From: Gigaspora margarita
Taxonomy: Eukaryota; Glomeromycota; Glomeromycetes; Diversisporales; Gigasporaceae
Assembly: GCA_009809945.1 (NCBI GenBank)
Contig: WTPW01000352.1
Location: 200,413-264,412, forward strand
Length of the DNA: 64,000 nt
Direction: 5' to 3'
Shown piece after piece: positions 22,806 through 33,746 of the stretch (the first letter of the stretch is position 1; each line of letters starts with the position of its first letter). The notes beneath the pieces were generated by a model. The model was not told where the DNA came from. It was given only the letters and a program-made list of their open reading frames with translations, and made no database searches. A program made the position numbers and the translations under genes.

Positions 22806-24416
22806 ATGTCGGAAATAGGAGCTAAATTACTTGAAAGTTTCTCTAATGATTTCGCACAACTTCTTGAAACTGAATATGAATACAATGTTATAATTAAAAT
22901 TGGAGAACAAATTTTTAAATTACATTCATTAGTTTTATATCAACGTTCATCATTCTTTCGTCAAGAATTATCAACCAAAACTAAAAATAATAATCTTATT
23001 GAAATTACTTTGACTAATATTTCTGTAGACACTTTTAAAATTTTAATTAAGTAAGCGATTTATTTTTATAATAAAATTATAGTTAGAGGTGTAGCCATTT
23101 TTGAAAAATAACTGCCTGGTGAATTTCATCTCTAATAAGCTGAATCGTCCTTATAATTAAATACTAATTAATAAAATTTTTTTTAATTTAGATATATTTA
23201 CACGGGTACAATTCCATTAGAAAATATTGAATCATCTACTATATTTGATCTTTTAGTTTCATCTAGTAAATTTGGTTTAACAGAATTAGTTGAATATATT
23301 CAGTCTTATCTTATTAATAACAAAGCATCTTGGCTTCGATTAAAATTTACCCAAGTTTATTCTGCCAGTTTTCAAGATAATAATTTTAAGGCTTTACAAA
23401 CCTTTTGCACTGATATCCTTGCAAAACATCCTAACCTAATTTTTGATTCTGATGATTTTAATTTTATTCAAGTAAATGCGTTGATAGCTCTTTTAAAACG
23501 AGATGATTTACAAATAGAAGAATCAGAAATTTGGGATAAACTTATTAAATGGGGAAAAGCACAAACTCCAGGTTTGCCTACAGATCTCAAACAATGGAAT
23601 GAAAAGAATTTTTTAGATTTAAAAACTACACTTGATCAATGTATTCCTTTAATTCGGTATTTTCAAATTTCTGGAAAAGATATTGTGGCAAAAGTTAAAC
23701 CTTATCGACAAATTCTTGGAGTAAACTTATGGGATGACATTACTACAAAACTTATGGATCCTAATGCATCTATATCTTCAACTATTTTACCTGCCCGTAA
23801 AAAAATCCCCGTTCAACTTCCTGTCCGTGAAGTTCCCGTTGTTAAACCATTTATTAATTATGAACAAAATGAACAGAATTTTAGAGTAGATGTTAATCCA
23901 TTTAAAGATTTTAATAATTTTAATCAAATTTATGAACAAAATGAACAAAAATCTGATTTTATAGTAAATAAAATTAATCCATTTAATATTAATTATGAAC
24001 AAAAAGAACAAAATTCTGATACTAGAGTTCATGATGGTTATAAATACAAAGCTAAGGCATTATATGATTGTAAGCTAAATAAATAAGTTTCATTTATCAT
24101 TGTTATTAATCTGTTCCGAGTTATTATACATCATTAATTTTCATTTTAATAGATTATGGAAGTCCAGAAGATCCTACCGAGCTTTCGTTTGTCAAAGGTG
24201 AATATCTTGACATTGCTAATAAAGAGTTTAAATGGTGGAATGCAAGGAAGGCCGATGGTACAACTGGTATTGCTCCAAGCAACTATGTAAGTTATACTAT
24301 TTTAGATATATAATATATTTACTATTATTGTTAATTTATTAGCATTTTTTTTTTTTATTTCTTCCTATTAATCGTTTCTTTTTCATTTCATACAGTTGCA
24401 GCTAATATCTGAATAA
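22806..24416 (+). CDS. Chimeric BTB-BACK-SH3 protein, intact
   Basis: Four exons: 22806-23050, 23192-24069, 24153-24286, 24396-24416; all phases close to a 425-residue protein. The BTB domain (~5-105) has FKLHSLVLYQRSSFFRQEL; the BACK region (~110-235) has WDKLIKWGKAQ and LIRYFQISGKDI. A ~120-residue Asn/Glu/Gln-rich linker with repeated YEQNEQ and NPF words follows. A C-terminal SH3 (~362-420; ALYDY, KWWNARK, GIAPSNY, LQLISE) closely matches that of Sho1. Intron positions inside the SH3 are identical to those of Sho1. I infer a cytoplasmic Cullin-3-type adaptor carrying an osmosensor SH3, able in principle to bind Sho1's proline-rich partners; no evidence of expression is visible. The start follows the family's AAATGTCGGAAAT context. 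A longer start at 22779 is possible. Confidence 0.85.
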
Positions 24417-24509
24417 AATTTAAAAATGATTATGAGAATGACTGAGTTTATATTAATTGTATGCTTTATGTTTCATTCTTTTTTTTTTTTTTTTATATTA
24501 ATTTTATAA

Positions 24510-24930
24510 ACATACGTAATTTAAATTTTAAAATGATAAAATATTTTTTGAAATATCAATTTATTTTTATATATTATGGACCAAATGAAATAAAATAATA
24601 AATTATTTACAATTTTCAAAACCATATTATTAAAAAGAGAAAATTTAGTTAAGGGGTCTAATAGTAAAAATCGGTGGAGAATTGCTATTACTTTCATATA
24701 ATAAAATAATATAGTTTCGAAAAGAAAATGGTTAATACTTTCTTTACAATCTACTAATCAAATTTCAAAAATTCGACATTATTAAAATAAGAATAATTTG
24801 CTTTACAACTTTTGTTAAAAGTACAAGAGAAGTTTACTTAATAGAATAAACCTTTTCGTTGTATTCCAGTATAATAGAAACATTATAATAACTTTCGACA
24901 ATGTTTATTATGTATTTTACTCCCTTCAAC
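24510..24930. repeat. Shared 3' flank of SH3 genes, copy 3
   Basis: Third copy of the flank described at 18835 and 22160, downstream of the intact chimera. Confidence 0.75.
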
Positions 24931-24947
24931 TGCGATTTACCTTGACT

Positions 24948-25279
24948 AATTTTCTAGATTTCTCATAAAGTATTTTTGCGGAATAAAGCGACAGTTCCTA
25001 CTTATGTGAATGTGTTACAAATTGATTGGATGAATTATTTCGCTTTTGATGGATCAACGTGATACGATTGGTGCAATTTCACGTGGTGCGACCGGACAAA
25101 CAAACAAACATTTATTTTCATTTTACACAAAAATATAGTGCCCTTCGCTTCGCTTCGGACAAATTATTGAAATGTAATGCAGTAATAGAAACCAATAATT
25201 AAATCTAGAAGCATAATTTTGCATACGCCACATTACACAGTACTGTACCATGTAAAATTATTGTATTACGTTATATCCT
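24948..25279. promoter_or_regulatory. Promoter region of the BTB-BACK-TLDc gene, with an insertion
   Basis: Homologous to 19970-20139 at both ends (ATTTTCTAGATTTCTCA; TTTTGCATA, GCCACATTACA). It carries extra sequence at about 25010-25175 (GTGCGACCGGACAAACAAAC and CCTTCGCTTCGCTTCGGAC) that the other promoter lacks, so an insertion is likely. Confidence 0.45.
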
Positions 25280-25286
25280 TATAAAA
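25280..25286 (+). promoter_or_regulatory. TATA-box candidate, BTB-BACK-TLDc gene
   Basis: TATAAAA in CCTTATAAAAACTA, 50 bp before the ATG. Confidence 0.5.
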
Positions 25287-25329
25287 ACTATGAACTATGA
25301 TACACAAAATCAGTTAAAAACCTTTTCAA

Positions 25330-27041
25330 ATGTCGGAAATTGAAGCTAAATTACTTAAACGTTTCTCTAATGATTTCGCACAACTTCTTGAAACTGAACA
25401 TGAATACAATGTTATAATTAAAATTGGAGAACAAAATTTTAAACTACATTCATTAGTTTTATATCAACGTTCATCATTCTTTCGTCAAGCATTATCAACC
25501 AAAACTAAAAGGAATAGTCTTATTGAAATTACTTTAACTAATATATCTGTCGAAGTTTTTGAAATTTTAATTAAGTAAGCGATTAATTTTATAATAAAAT
25601 TATAGTTAGAAGTGAAATTCATCAATATATGCTTCAAAATTTTAAATTTAATACTAAAAGTGGAATTAATGCTTTGGTGTGATGTGAAAGTTTTAGATTT
25701 TTACATAGTTATAGTATTGTACTATAAATATCAATAACTTTAACCATTTTTGAAAAAATAGCTACCTGGTGAATTTCGTCTCTAATGAGTTGAATCGTCC
25801 TTGTTATTAAAATACTAATAATGATCTTTTAATTTAGATATATTTACACGGGTATAATTCCCTTAGAAAATATTGAAACATCTACTATATTTGATCTTTT
25901 AATTCCATCCAATAAATTTTGTTTAGCAGAATTAGTTGAATATATTCAATCTTATCTTATTGATAACAAAGCATCTTGGCTTCGACTAAAATTTACCCAA
26001 GTTTATTCTATCAGTTTCCAAGATGATAATTTTAACGCTTTGCAAAGTTTTTGCACTGATATCCTTGCAAAACATCCTAACCTAATTTTTGATTCTGATG
26101 ATTTTACTTCTATTCATGAAAATGCGTTAATAACTCTTTTAAAACGATATGATTTACAAATAGAAGAATCAGAAATTTGGGATAAAGTTATTCAATGGGG
26201 AAAAGTACAAACTCCTGATCTGCCTTCTGATTTGAATCAAAGGACTGATAAGAATTTTTTAGATTTAAAGACTACACTTGGAAAATGTATTCCTTTAATT
26301 CGATATTTTCAAATGTCTGGAAAAGATATTTTGGCAAAGGTTAAACCTTATCGACAAATTCTTGGATTAAACTTATGGGATGATATTACGGCAAAAATTA
26401 TGGATCCTGATGCATCCATTTCTTCAACTGTCTTGCCAGCTCGTAAAAAATTTCCTGTTCAACCTCCTGCTCGTAAAAAAGTTGTTGTTCCACCCCCTGT
26501 CCGTAAAATTTACTTTAATCCATCGTCTATTATTACTCATGAACATTTTGCAGAGATTTCATCTTGGATTGATCGTAATTCATCAATCTATGAAATTACA
26601 AAAATACCTTATAAATTTAATTTACTTCTTAGAGGAAGTAAAAATGGATTTACTCTTGAAACATTTCATCGATTATGCGATAATATACCTGGCACCGTGG
26701 TTATTATAAAAATTAATGGTACAAACGAAATACTTGGTGGATATAATCCATTAGTCTGGACGTCTAATAATTCACATAAATGGTCTATTACAACTGATAG
26801 TTTTATTTTTTCATTGAAAAGCCAAAAATTACCAAATTCTATATTTAGTAGAATTATACATTCAACTAAAGTAATTGGATGTTATTACTGTTTTGGTCCA
26901 ATTTTTGGTAATCATTTCTATATGGCGTCTAATGGTTGGACTTATAAACATAAAAATGCGTTTTATGAAAAACGTCTTAGGAAGGATTTTGTAGCTCCTT
27001 TAATTGATGAATTTGAAGTATTTCAAGTCGTGAAAATTTGA
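25330..27041 (+). CDS. BTB-BACK-TLDc protein
   Basis: Two exons: 25330-25574 and 25838-27041, 482 residues. A BTB domain (~5-105) and BACK region (~110-235; WDKVIQWGKVQ, LIRYFQMSGKDI) are followed by a linker with a repeated PVRKK-type motif. A C-terminal TLDc domain (~318-478) shows HFAEISSWID, FNLLLRGSKNGFT, GGYNPLVW, and FGPIFGNHFY followed by NAFYEK. This is the three-domain architecture expanded in glomeromycete fungi. It is the parental form of the two chimeras: their BTB-BACK part aligns with it up to ATGAAC at 26539, two codons into the TLDc segment. TLDc domains are linked to oxidative-stress protection and to V-ATPase binding in other eukaryotes; the role here is unknown. Same strand as the upstream cluster. 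Confidence 0.9.
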
Positions 27042-27157
27042 TTTAAATTTTAATCATAGATGTAGAGAACTTTCTCTAAAATATATTTATTTAGAACAAA
27101 TTATAATTGTACATTTTATAGAGATAATTTTCTTAGTGCTAATTAGAGACTGAGGCT

Positions 27158-27182
27158 AAGGGTGTTCCCAAGCAACACCCTT
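27158..27182. repeat. Short hairpin after the BTB-BACK-TLDc gene
   Basis: AAGGGTGTT and AACACCCTT form perfect 9-bp arms with a 7-base loop, 117 bp after the stop codon. It may lie in the 3' UTR. No function can be assigned. Confidence 0.4.
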
Positions 27183-27439
27183 CAGTGTTATTTGATAGTG
27201 AATGGATTATGCACAGTTATTACAATTGATCGAAATAATGATCGCGATTATTGCTTGAGCAAATAATGAAACATTTGAATGCTAAAATTTTTTTATAAAA
27301 ATGAAATTGCTGAGATAATAAATATTGGCAAGTTTTGCTCTTTGAGTTTATATTTTTGCATGTTAGATAGTAAGGCATGTTTTAAACGTGATCTTATTAT
27401 TATAATGACGCATGTTAGTACGCATGTTATGCAAAACGA

Positions 27440-27580
27440 CTTAAATCTAATAATTCTAATCCTTTAATTGATAAATTTGATGTATTTGAAATCCTGAAAA
27501 CTGTACTGAAATTTAAATCATAATTATAGATGCAGAAAACCTTCTTTAAATACATTTATTTATGTATGGGTCGAATGTCT
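27440..27580 (+). pseudogene. 3' end fragment of a TLDc gene
   Basis: CCTTTAATTGATAAATTTGA onward matches the last codons and 3' UTR of the gene ending at 27041 (CCTTTAATTGATGAATTTGA), with substitutions. Only the C-terminus remains. It marks a former extra copy in the tandem array. Confidence 0.6.
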
Positions 27581-27730
27581 AGTCGGTACATTATGATTAT
27601 TAAAATGATTATAAAATTTATATAAAAACTGATAAGACCCATAAAGTAAACTATATGAAAAACTGCACGTGTAACTTCAATGATCAAATAATATATTTTC
27701 ATTTATTTGTCCTATCTCTAAACTTTCAAA

Positions 27731-28605
27731 CGTCGCAAAATATTCAATTACTTAAACGTTTCTCCAAGATTTTGTTCAATTACTTGAACTGAATATGATT
27801 ATTAAAGTTGGTGAACATGTTTTAAATTACATTCTTTAGCATTATTTCAACGTTCATTTTTGAAAATTACACGTCTGATAAATTTTACTTATAGTTAATA
27901 TATTAAATAAAAACTCCTTGATTAAATTATATTTAATTAGCACATTTTATTAGAAAAAGGTTGAACCATTTAATATATATTATCTTTTAATTTCATTTAA
28001 TATATTTAATCTTTAGTTTTTTTTCAATAAATTAAATCTAGCAGAATTAGTTAAAAACATTCAGTCTTATCTTATTGATAACGAAGCATAATGGATTCGA
28101 TTAAAATTTGCCAAGTTTAGACGATATAACCCTTTTATATTACTATCCTTGCGAAACAATCTAACCTAGAATAATCTGAATTTTAGAATAAGGTTATTCA
28201 ATGGAAAGTTAAACCTTAAGATAATTTCTTAGAATAAATTTTTAGGATGATATTACGACGAAGATTTACTTCATAAATTTTGAGGATGATATTACGACGA
28301 AAATTTACTTCATAAAAGTAATTATAATCGTGACTGCAGAGATTTCATCTTAAATGTGCCATTAATCCACTTTACAAGTTTAATTTACTTCTAAAGAAAG
28401 AACGTATGGATTTTATTCTTAAATTATTTCATGGGTAATTTCATAAATTATATGATAATATATCTGGTACTTTTGCTGCTATAATGGTTATGAACAAACG
28501 AAAACCTTGGTAGATATAATCCGTTAATCTAGTTAACATATAAACTAAATAGGTAAAAAAAAAAAATAATAGTTTCATTTTTCATTGAAAACTATAAGTT
28601 ACACA
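27731..28605 (+). pseudogene. Decayed BTB-BACK-TLDc copy
   Basis: Colinear but badly broken homology to the intact gene at 25330-27041. The start codon is ACG (CAAACGTCGC). BTB exon words survive (TTACTTAAACGTTTCTC, TTTCAACGTTCAT), then BACK words (GCAGAATTAGTT, CAGTCTTATCTTATTGATAA), then TLDc words (TTTAATTTACTTCT, GGTAGATATAATCCGTTAAT). Many deletions and stops are present. A 37-bp stretch around 28248-28315 (GATGATATTACGACGAA...) is duplicated in tandem. No product is possible. Confidence 0.75.
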
Positions 28606-29496
28606 TGTGTTATTAAAATTATGAGATCTAAATTTATTCCTTTTAATTAAACTGGAAACCAATACATACGTAAAATTGGTTTTAAATAGATTATAAAGGT
28701 AATAAATAAAGTCGATTAGTCTTATATTTTCTACAAAGCTTTTAGCCTTGCTTCTCTCAGTTCATTTCAACTAAGTTTATAACTTTTACATCATAACCAG
28801 TAATCGAATTTTCAAGTTTGATACTGTTCTCATGAGATTCATTAAAGTGTTTGTTTTTATATGTTCTCTGAAAAAAAGAAAAACGCAAACGTTTTTATTT
28901 ATAAAAAAAAAAAAATTCTATAATTATATTGAAATTCAACCCCTATACTTGTCATATTCAAATATTCGCTATAGAGAATTTGCTACTTCTGGCTTTAACT
29001 GTAGAAATCTTTGGATATCAGAAGACAATTTGATATGCTCAAACACGAACTTATCATAAAAATTTTCGTTGTATTCCAATATTCGCTATAGAGAAATTCG
29101 TTATCTCGAGCTTTAACATATATAATTTTTTTTGCAAAGGAAATTTTGTAATCATGGAAAATAAATATGTACTTTTCATGATTGATCCCATCTGTGTTAG
29201 AATTGTAAGGTGATGCCTTATACATACTTTTTTAACATTTAAATTTCTATTCGACTTTTTTCATTTCCAATCCCGAGTTTAGGATAAGCAGAATATATTA
29301 ACCATAGTAAATATAGAATCTCTCTTGATGTATCTTGAAAGCAAACAATTGATTTGAGAAAGTGCTGTATTTTATAAACTACACAAATCAAATAAACAAA
29401 TTCAAACTAAATGTCTTGTCAAATCATTTCTCATAAATAAGCGTAATTAGAATATCTTATCACATATAAAATATCATTATTTACCAAACATAAATA
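28606..29496. other. Intergenic sequence
   Basis: No gene seen. A short block with AATATTCGCTATAGAGAA occurs twice in the same orientation (near 28960 and 29080). Confidence 0.4.
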
Positions 29497-29976
29497 CAGT
29501 TGAACCTCCCCAAACCGGTATGCATGGTGGACAAGTTTTGTACAGTATCAGTGTTGAGAGGTTATCGGATTTGAAATCATTATAAACTATTAGATTCATA
29601 TAACAGAAACGGACTTGGTAGATTAATTTTTTATCGGATTTGTCAGGTTATCGGTTTTGTAGAATCGGTTTAGGGAGGTTCAACTGTATCAGTATTGAGA
29701 GGTTATCGGATTTGAAATCATTATCTGTTATAAACTACTAGATTCATATAACAGAAACGGACTTGGTAGATTAATTTTTTATCGGATTTGACAGGTTATC
29801 GGTTTTGGCAGGATCGGTTTAGGGAGGTTCAACTGTATCAGTATTGAGAGGGTATCGGATTTGAAATCATTATAAACTATTAGATTCATATAACAGAAAC
29901 GGACTTGGTAGATTAATTTTTTATCGGATTTGACAGGTTATCGCTTTTGGCGGGATCGTTTAGGGAGGTTCAACTG
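29497..29976. mobile_element. pogo/Tc1-like MITE with three internal tandem units
   Basis: The ends CAGTTGAACCTCCC (29497) and GGGAGGTTCAACTG (ending 29976) are inverted. TA lies directly outside both (29495-29496, 29977-29978), the target duplication of Tc1/mariner/pogo elements. Three tandem units fill the element: 29546-29686 (141 bp), 29687-29835 (149 bp, with an 8-bp insertion), 29836-29976 (141 bp). Each unit ends in its own copy of the right terminus, so the right end is present three times. Non-coding. Confidence 0.8.
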
Positions 29977-29978
29977 TA

Positions 29979-31653
29979 CCACAAGTACTTGATGTAACAA
30001 TATCGATTTTAACAATTTTAGACACCAGCAGAAGATGGAAGAAGGACTACTAGTAGAAGTAGTTGAATTAAAGTGAAGAAGTTATATTACAAGAAGGAAA
30101 AGGACCAAGAGAAGTGCTAGTGGGAGGATTACCAGGCACATCATGTGTTAGATATAAATTTAAAATCTAACAGATGTATCAGTTTTGATGAGTGCATCAT
30201 CCAGTCGTAGTCCCGCAAAGTGCATCAGCGGTTAGTATATGAGTATTATCTAATAAATATACAACAAAACCACCCAAATCAACAGGAGTAGTTGAACTAG
30301 AAACAGAAAATTTAGGATCAGAATATGACAATAAGAGAGCGTCTAATATTGAACCATTTTGAAGGTATGAGTGCTCATAACCAAATCCACTCGTATCTAT
30401 TGCGGCTATGTAATGGCTATAAATTTAAGCACATTAATAATAACGTATTAGATTCTGATTAATAATTATTTAACATTTTAAAAATATAAACGATTATAAA
30501 ATACATACATATAGAACTATAGCTTATTTTGAGTTCTTGATTTAGTCGGATCAGTCGTGAGACATTTAATCTAATAAGACAGAAGTATAATAGGAATTGC
30601 AACAGAAGCAGTATAAATCTCATGAGCCTGTTATAAAAATATTTGGAATATAAGATATTATATGTGGGCAATTATAAAAAAACTGGATGATTATTACTAT
30701 ACCTTTAAAATTAAAAAATTGTCAAAAGTGTAAAATATTTCATGTTATAAAATCGAGATATTTCACGAAATACTATTTTATTTTTGTGAAATATTGTAAA
30801 ATTTATTATCGATTACATTTATTTATGACGATAATTCGAAAATTACATACTGTACCTTATCGTTCTTTTTTTTTTAATAAATTGTTTACGAGTCGCCGAC
30901 ATATAAAATCACGGAGGTACCTGTGCTGTATAATATTTAGATCATAGCAATGGTTCTTTTTAAAGCTTCTAGAAGTTTACTACTTTTTTGAACATTCATA
31001 TATTCGCGGTAGATGCGCATGACTAATCAATAATTTCATGTAATTTTGGAAATATTTGATTACAACCTGATTTTTTTGACAGTACAAAATGATAAAACGG
31101 CAAGTTCATTTACATACAGTACATACGATGTTAGACTATATGAGGCCGATTGATGGCATAAAGTATCCAATAGAATCGTGTACTAAAATTATAAAAGAAA
31201 CTCCCATTTGATAAAGGTACACATTCTAAAAGTTTTCCTAACTTATAATAAAATAGAATAGTAATTTCTGTCTATCATTGACATTCGAGCCCTACCCCGA
31301 CTAAGTTGCGACGAAAGCTAATCTGTGTAGCAGTATCTAGACAGAAGATTGCTACATGACTTTGTTCACACGTTATTATCATTATTTCATTATTGCTCTC
31401 GAATGATTTTCCTATCGTTACATAATCATACTTGCTTCGTAACGTTATCCAACTAATCTTTTTCTCCGTTTGTTACTTCATATTACTCATTTTAGTTGTG
31501 CATTTTTATTATCTATTTATATTTCATAATACCATGCTAATTTAATATTCTTTTGTACCTAGAGATATAATGTTTTATCATTGAGTTAAGCATAAATGAA
31601 GGCGTAAAATGAAAGTGAGCTTTATTGGTCAAAATGATGAAGTTAATATAAGT
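29979..31653. other. Intergenic sequence
   Basis: No gene supported. Short frames at 30459-30671 and 30687-30947 are AT-rich and lack domain-like composition. Confidence 0.45.
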
Positions 31654-31857
31654 TCATATAACTGAAGTTAATCAACAGCAGAATATGCTGAATACTTACC
31701 ATTTATTGTTGGCATGCTATCAGTTTTGCATACGAATGGTTGAAAATACTGACAATAATCAGTAAACATTCAGCATACGAATTGTTGAAAATACTGACAA
31801 TAATCAGTAAACAATCAGCATATTCAATAGCAAGTTAATCCAACTTCAGTTATATGA
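31654..31857. mobile_element. MITE-like element with TCATATAACTGAAGTT ends
   Basis: A perfect 16-bp inverted repeat TCATATAACTGAAGTT lies at 31654-31669 and 31842-31857. The interior has two tandem copies of about 46 bp (GCATACGAATTGTTGAAAAT through TCAGTAAACAATCAG) starting near 31728 and 31774. No target-site duplication was found. Non-coding. Confidence 0.6.
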
Positions 31858-32665
31858 TTTTATCATTTTTAATCAGCACATTGGTAATGGCAGAAGAAAT
31901 TGATATGACGAAGATTCTTAAAATTGAATTAAAAGCCTTTGTAGTTTTTCTAAAATTGTTCAGAATTTGATTCTATGAAATAAAATAGTTACAAAATTAA
32001 CTGGTAATTCAAAAACTGTAACATCCACATCAATATTTAAATTTTTCACCTATTTTTTTATTTTATTTTATTTTATTTTAATATTAAAGGTAAGGCACTG
32101 CTTTTTATCTTTATCAAACTTAATAGAACTTTTACAAAACTGGAAAGTTTTCATTTTTTTTAAATCTAATGCTAAGAAATACTAGATTTTTATTTGCGGA
32201 CTAAACCTAATTCAACTATTTTCTAACTTATCTCTGTGAAAATCTTCTCGGCATATCCTATGTTTATATATTCTTCAGTTGTAATTATTCATAAATTATT
32301 ACTGCATTTCTTTTAATTATTTTGTTCCAAGTGTATGAATGGGAGGCATTTGTTTCATAGACAATCATTTCATAAACTATCAAATATACGTATAACATAT
32401 TTAGAGATTTGGATAGGAAATGCATTTATAATCAGTTGTCCATCTTTTTTATTACTTTTATTTTTTTGCATGCCAAATTTTATTAGACTGATACCATATT
32501 TGCGCGAAATAACGCCAAGGTGTTATTTTGGGTATGCAATTTAAAAAGAACTCAAAATTTAGCTGAAGATATTTTAAAGATTATGGTTCGTATTAGTTGT
32601 TAGGTTATTAATAAATTAATTATCAATCGCTTTGAATAACGCTCTGGGGCTATTTCGTGCAAATA
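31858..32665. other. Intergenic sequence with (TTTTA)n
   Basis: No gene seen. A TTTTA simple repeat lies at about 32053-32083. Confidence 0.4.
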
Positions 32666-32673
32666 AAGTGGAT

Positions 32674-33221
32674 TAAAGATGCTTGACGAAACTATTTTTG
32701 AATGGACGAAAGGTTTCGTCAAATTACAAACCTGACGAAACCTTGACGATTGACGAAACCGTTGACGATTGACGACGATTGACGAAACCATTAACGAATT
32801 ACTATTATTATATAAAAATAACAAAGCTACGCTATAATAGATAATATATGGCTTTATTTATTCTCTTTTTAATTTTTATGACAAGTTTTTCTAAGTGCTA
32901 TAGGTAAAGTATTTTTTAGTATCATTAGAAGATTCATCGGATGTATTCGGGCGAACGACACCTTCTTCGGGTGTGTAACATAAAAAGAAAAATAACAGAT
33001 AAAAAAAAAAAGAAAATGGGTAGATATGATAATGCATACAACAATATTAACTTCACATAGACCAATTTATTTCCATTATAAAGAATTATTGTCTATTGCT
33101 TCATCAATCGTCATAGGTTTCGTCATTTCGTCAATCGTCAATTCGTCATTCAGAAATTGCTTGACGAAATGTTTCGTCATTCGTCAATGATGAAAATTTC
33201 ATCATTCGTCAGGCATCTTTA
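32674..33221. mobile_element. hAT-type element rich in TGACGAA
   Basis: It starts TAAAGATGCTTGACGAA and ends TTCGTCAGGCATCTTTA. The flanks AAGTGGAT (32666-32673) and AAGTAGAT (33222-33229) match at seven of eight positions, a slightly decayed 8-bp target duplication. Both subterminal thirds contain many TGACGAA/TTCGTCA words, a likely transposase-binding array. The 548-bp element has no coding frame. Confidence 0.7.
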
Positions 33222-33229
33222 AAGTAGAT

Positions 33230-33526
33230 ACGTCACGGTTAGCAAAAAATATCCTAACTTTAGACACCAATAATTTCTGTGACATTAATTAGATTTTATG
33301 ATACCATCATTAGATTAAGTTATAGATCATATGATTTAGATCATATGGACACGTACCGTTTAGTTTTGTTATTGGCTTATTTCGTAAGTCTTTATTATAA
33401 TAGTTCTTTGTACACAAAATTGCTACCTGAAAGTTACATAGATTTTTATTGATGTTTCTTGGATTATAGATATCATAAACAATTTTTATATTGTTATTAC
33501 ATTTAGCTATAGTATTATAAATCGTA
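33230..33526. other. Intergenic sequence between transposons
   Basis: No gene seen. Confidence 0.4.
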
Positions 33527-33534
33527 GAGTTCCA

Positions 33535-33687
33535 ACCAGTGATAAAATTTATTATGCGGTATCCGCACAGTTTACAAACTTTTCAGTGCGGTATCTGCGC
33601 ATCTACTCGAAAAAAACGTGCGCAAAATTTGCTTCTGTGTATTGCGCACAGTCCGACAGTAAAAAATAATCACTGGTTCCAACTCAA
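33535..33687. mobile_element. MITE-like element, GAGTTCCAACCAGTGAT ends
   Basis: GAGTTCCAACCAGTGAT at the left and ATCACTGGTTCCAACTC at the right are inverted apart from two bases. The interior has repeated GCGGTATCYGCGCA words and the GC-rich GTGCGCAAAATTTGC. No target-site duplication was identified. Confidence 0.5.
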
Positions 33688-33746
33688 TAATTAATATAGT
33701 AACTGTGTCTTAATACACGAATAACTTGTCCACACACATGTTACAT

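Noticed and set aside
23787-24032. Ile/Phe-rich minus-strand frame
   Set aside because: Complement of the Asn/Glu/Gln-rich linker of the chimera.
29546-29976. CRISPR-like repeats
   Set aside because: Units are 141-149 bp without short spacers, inside a TA-flanked inverted-repeat element in eukaryotic DNA.
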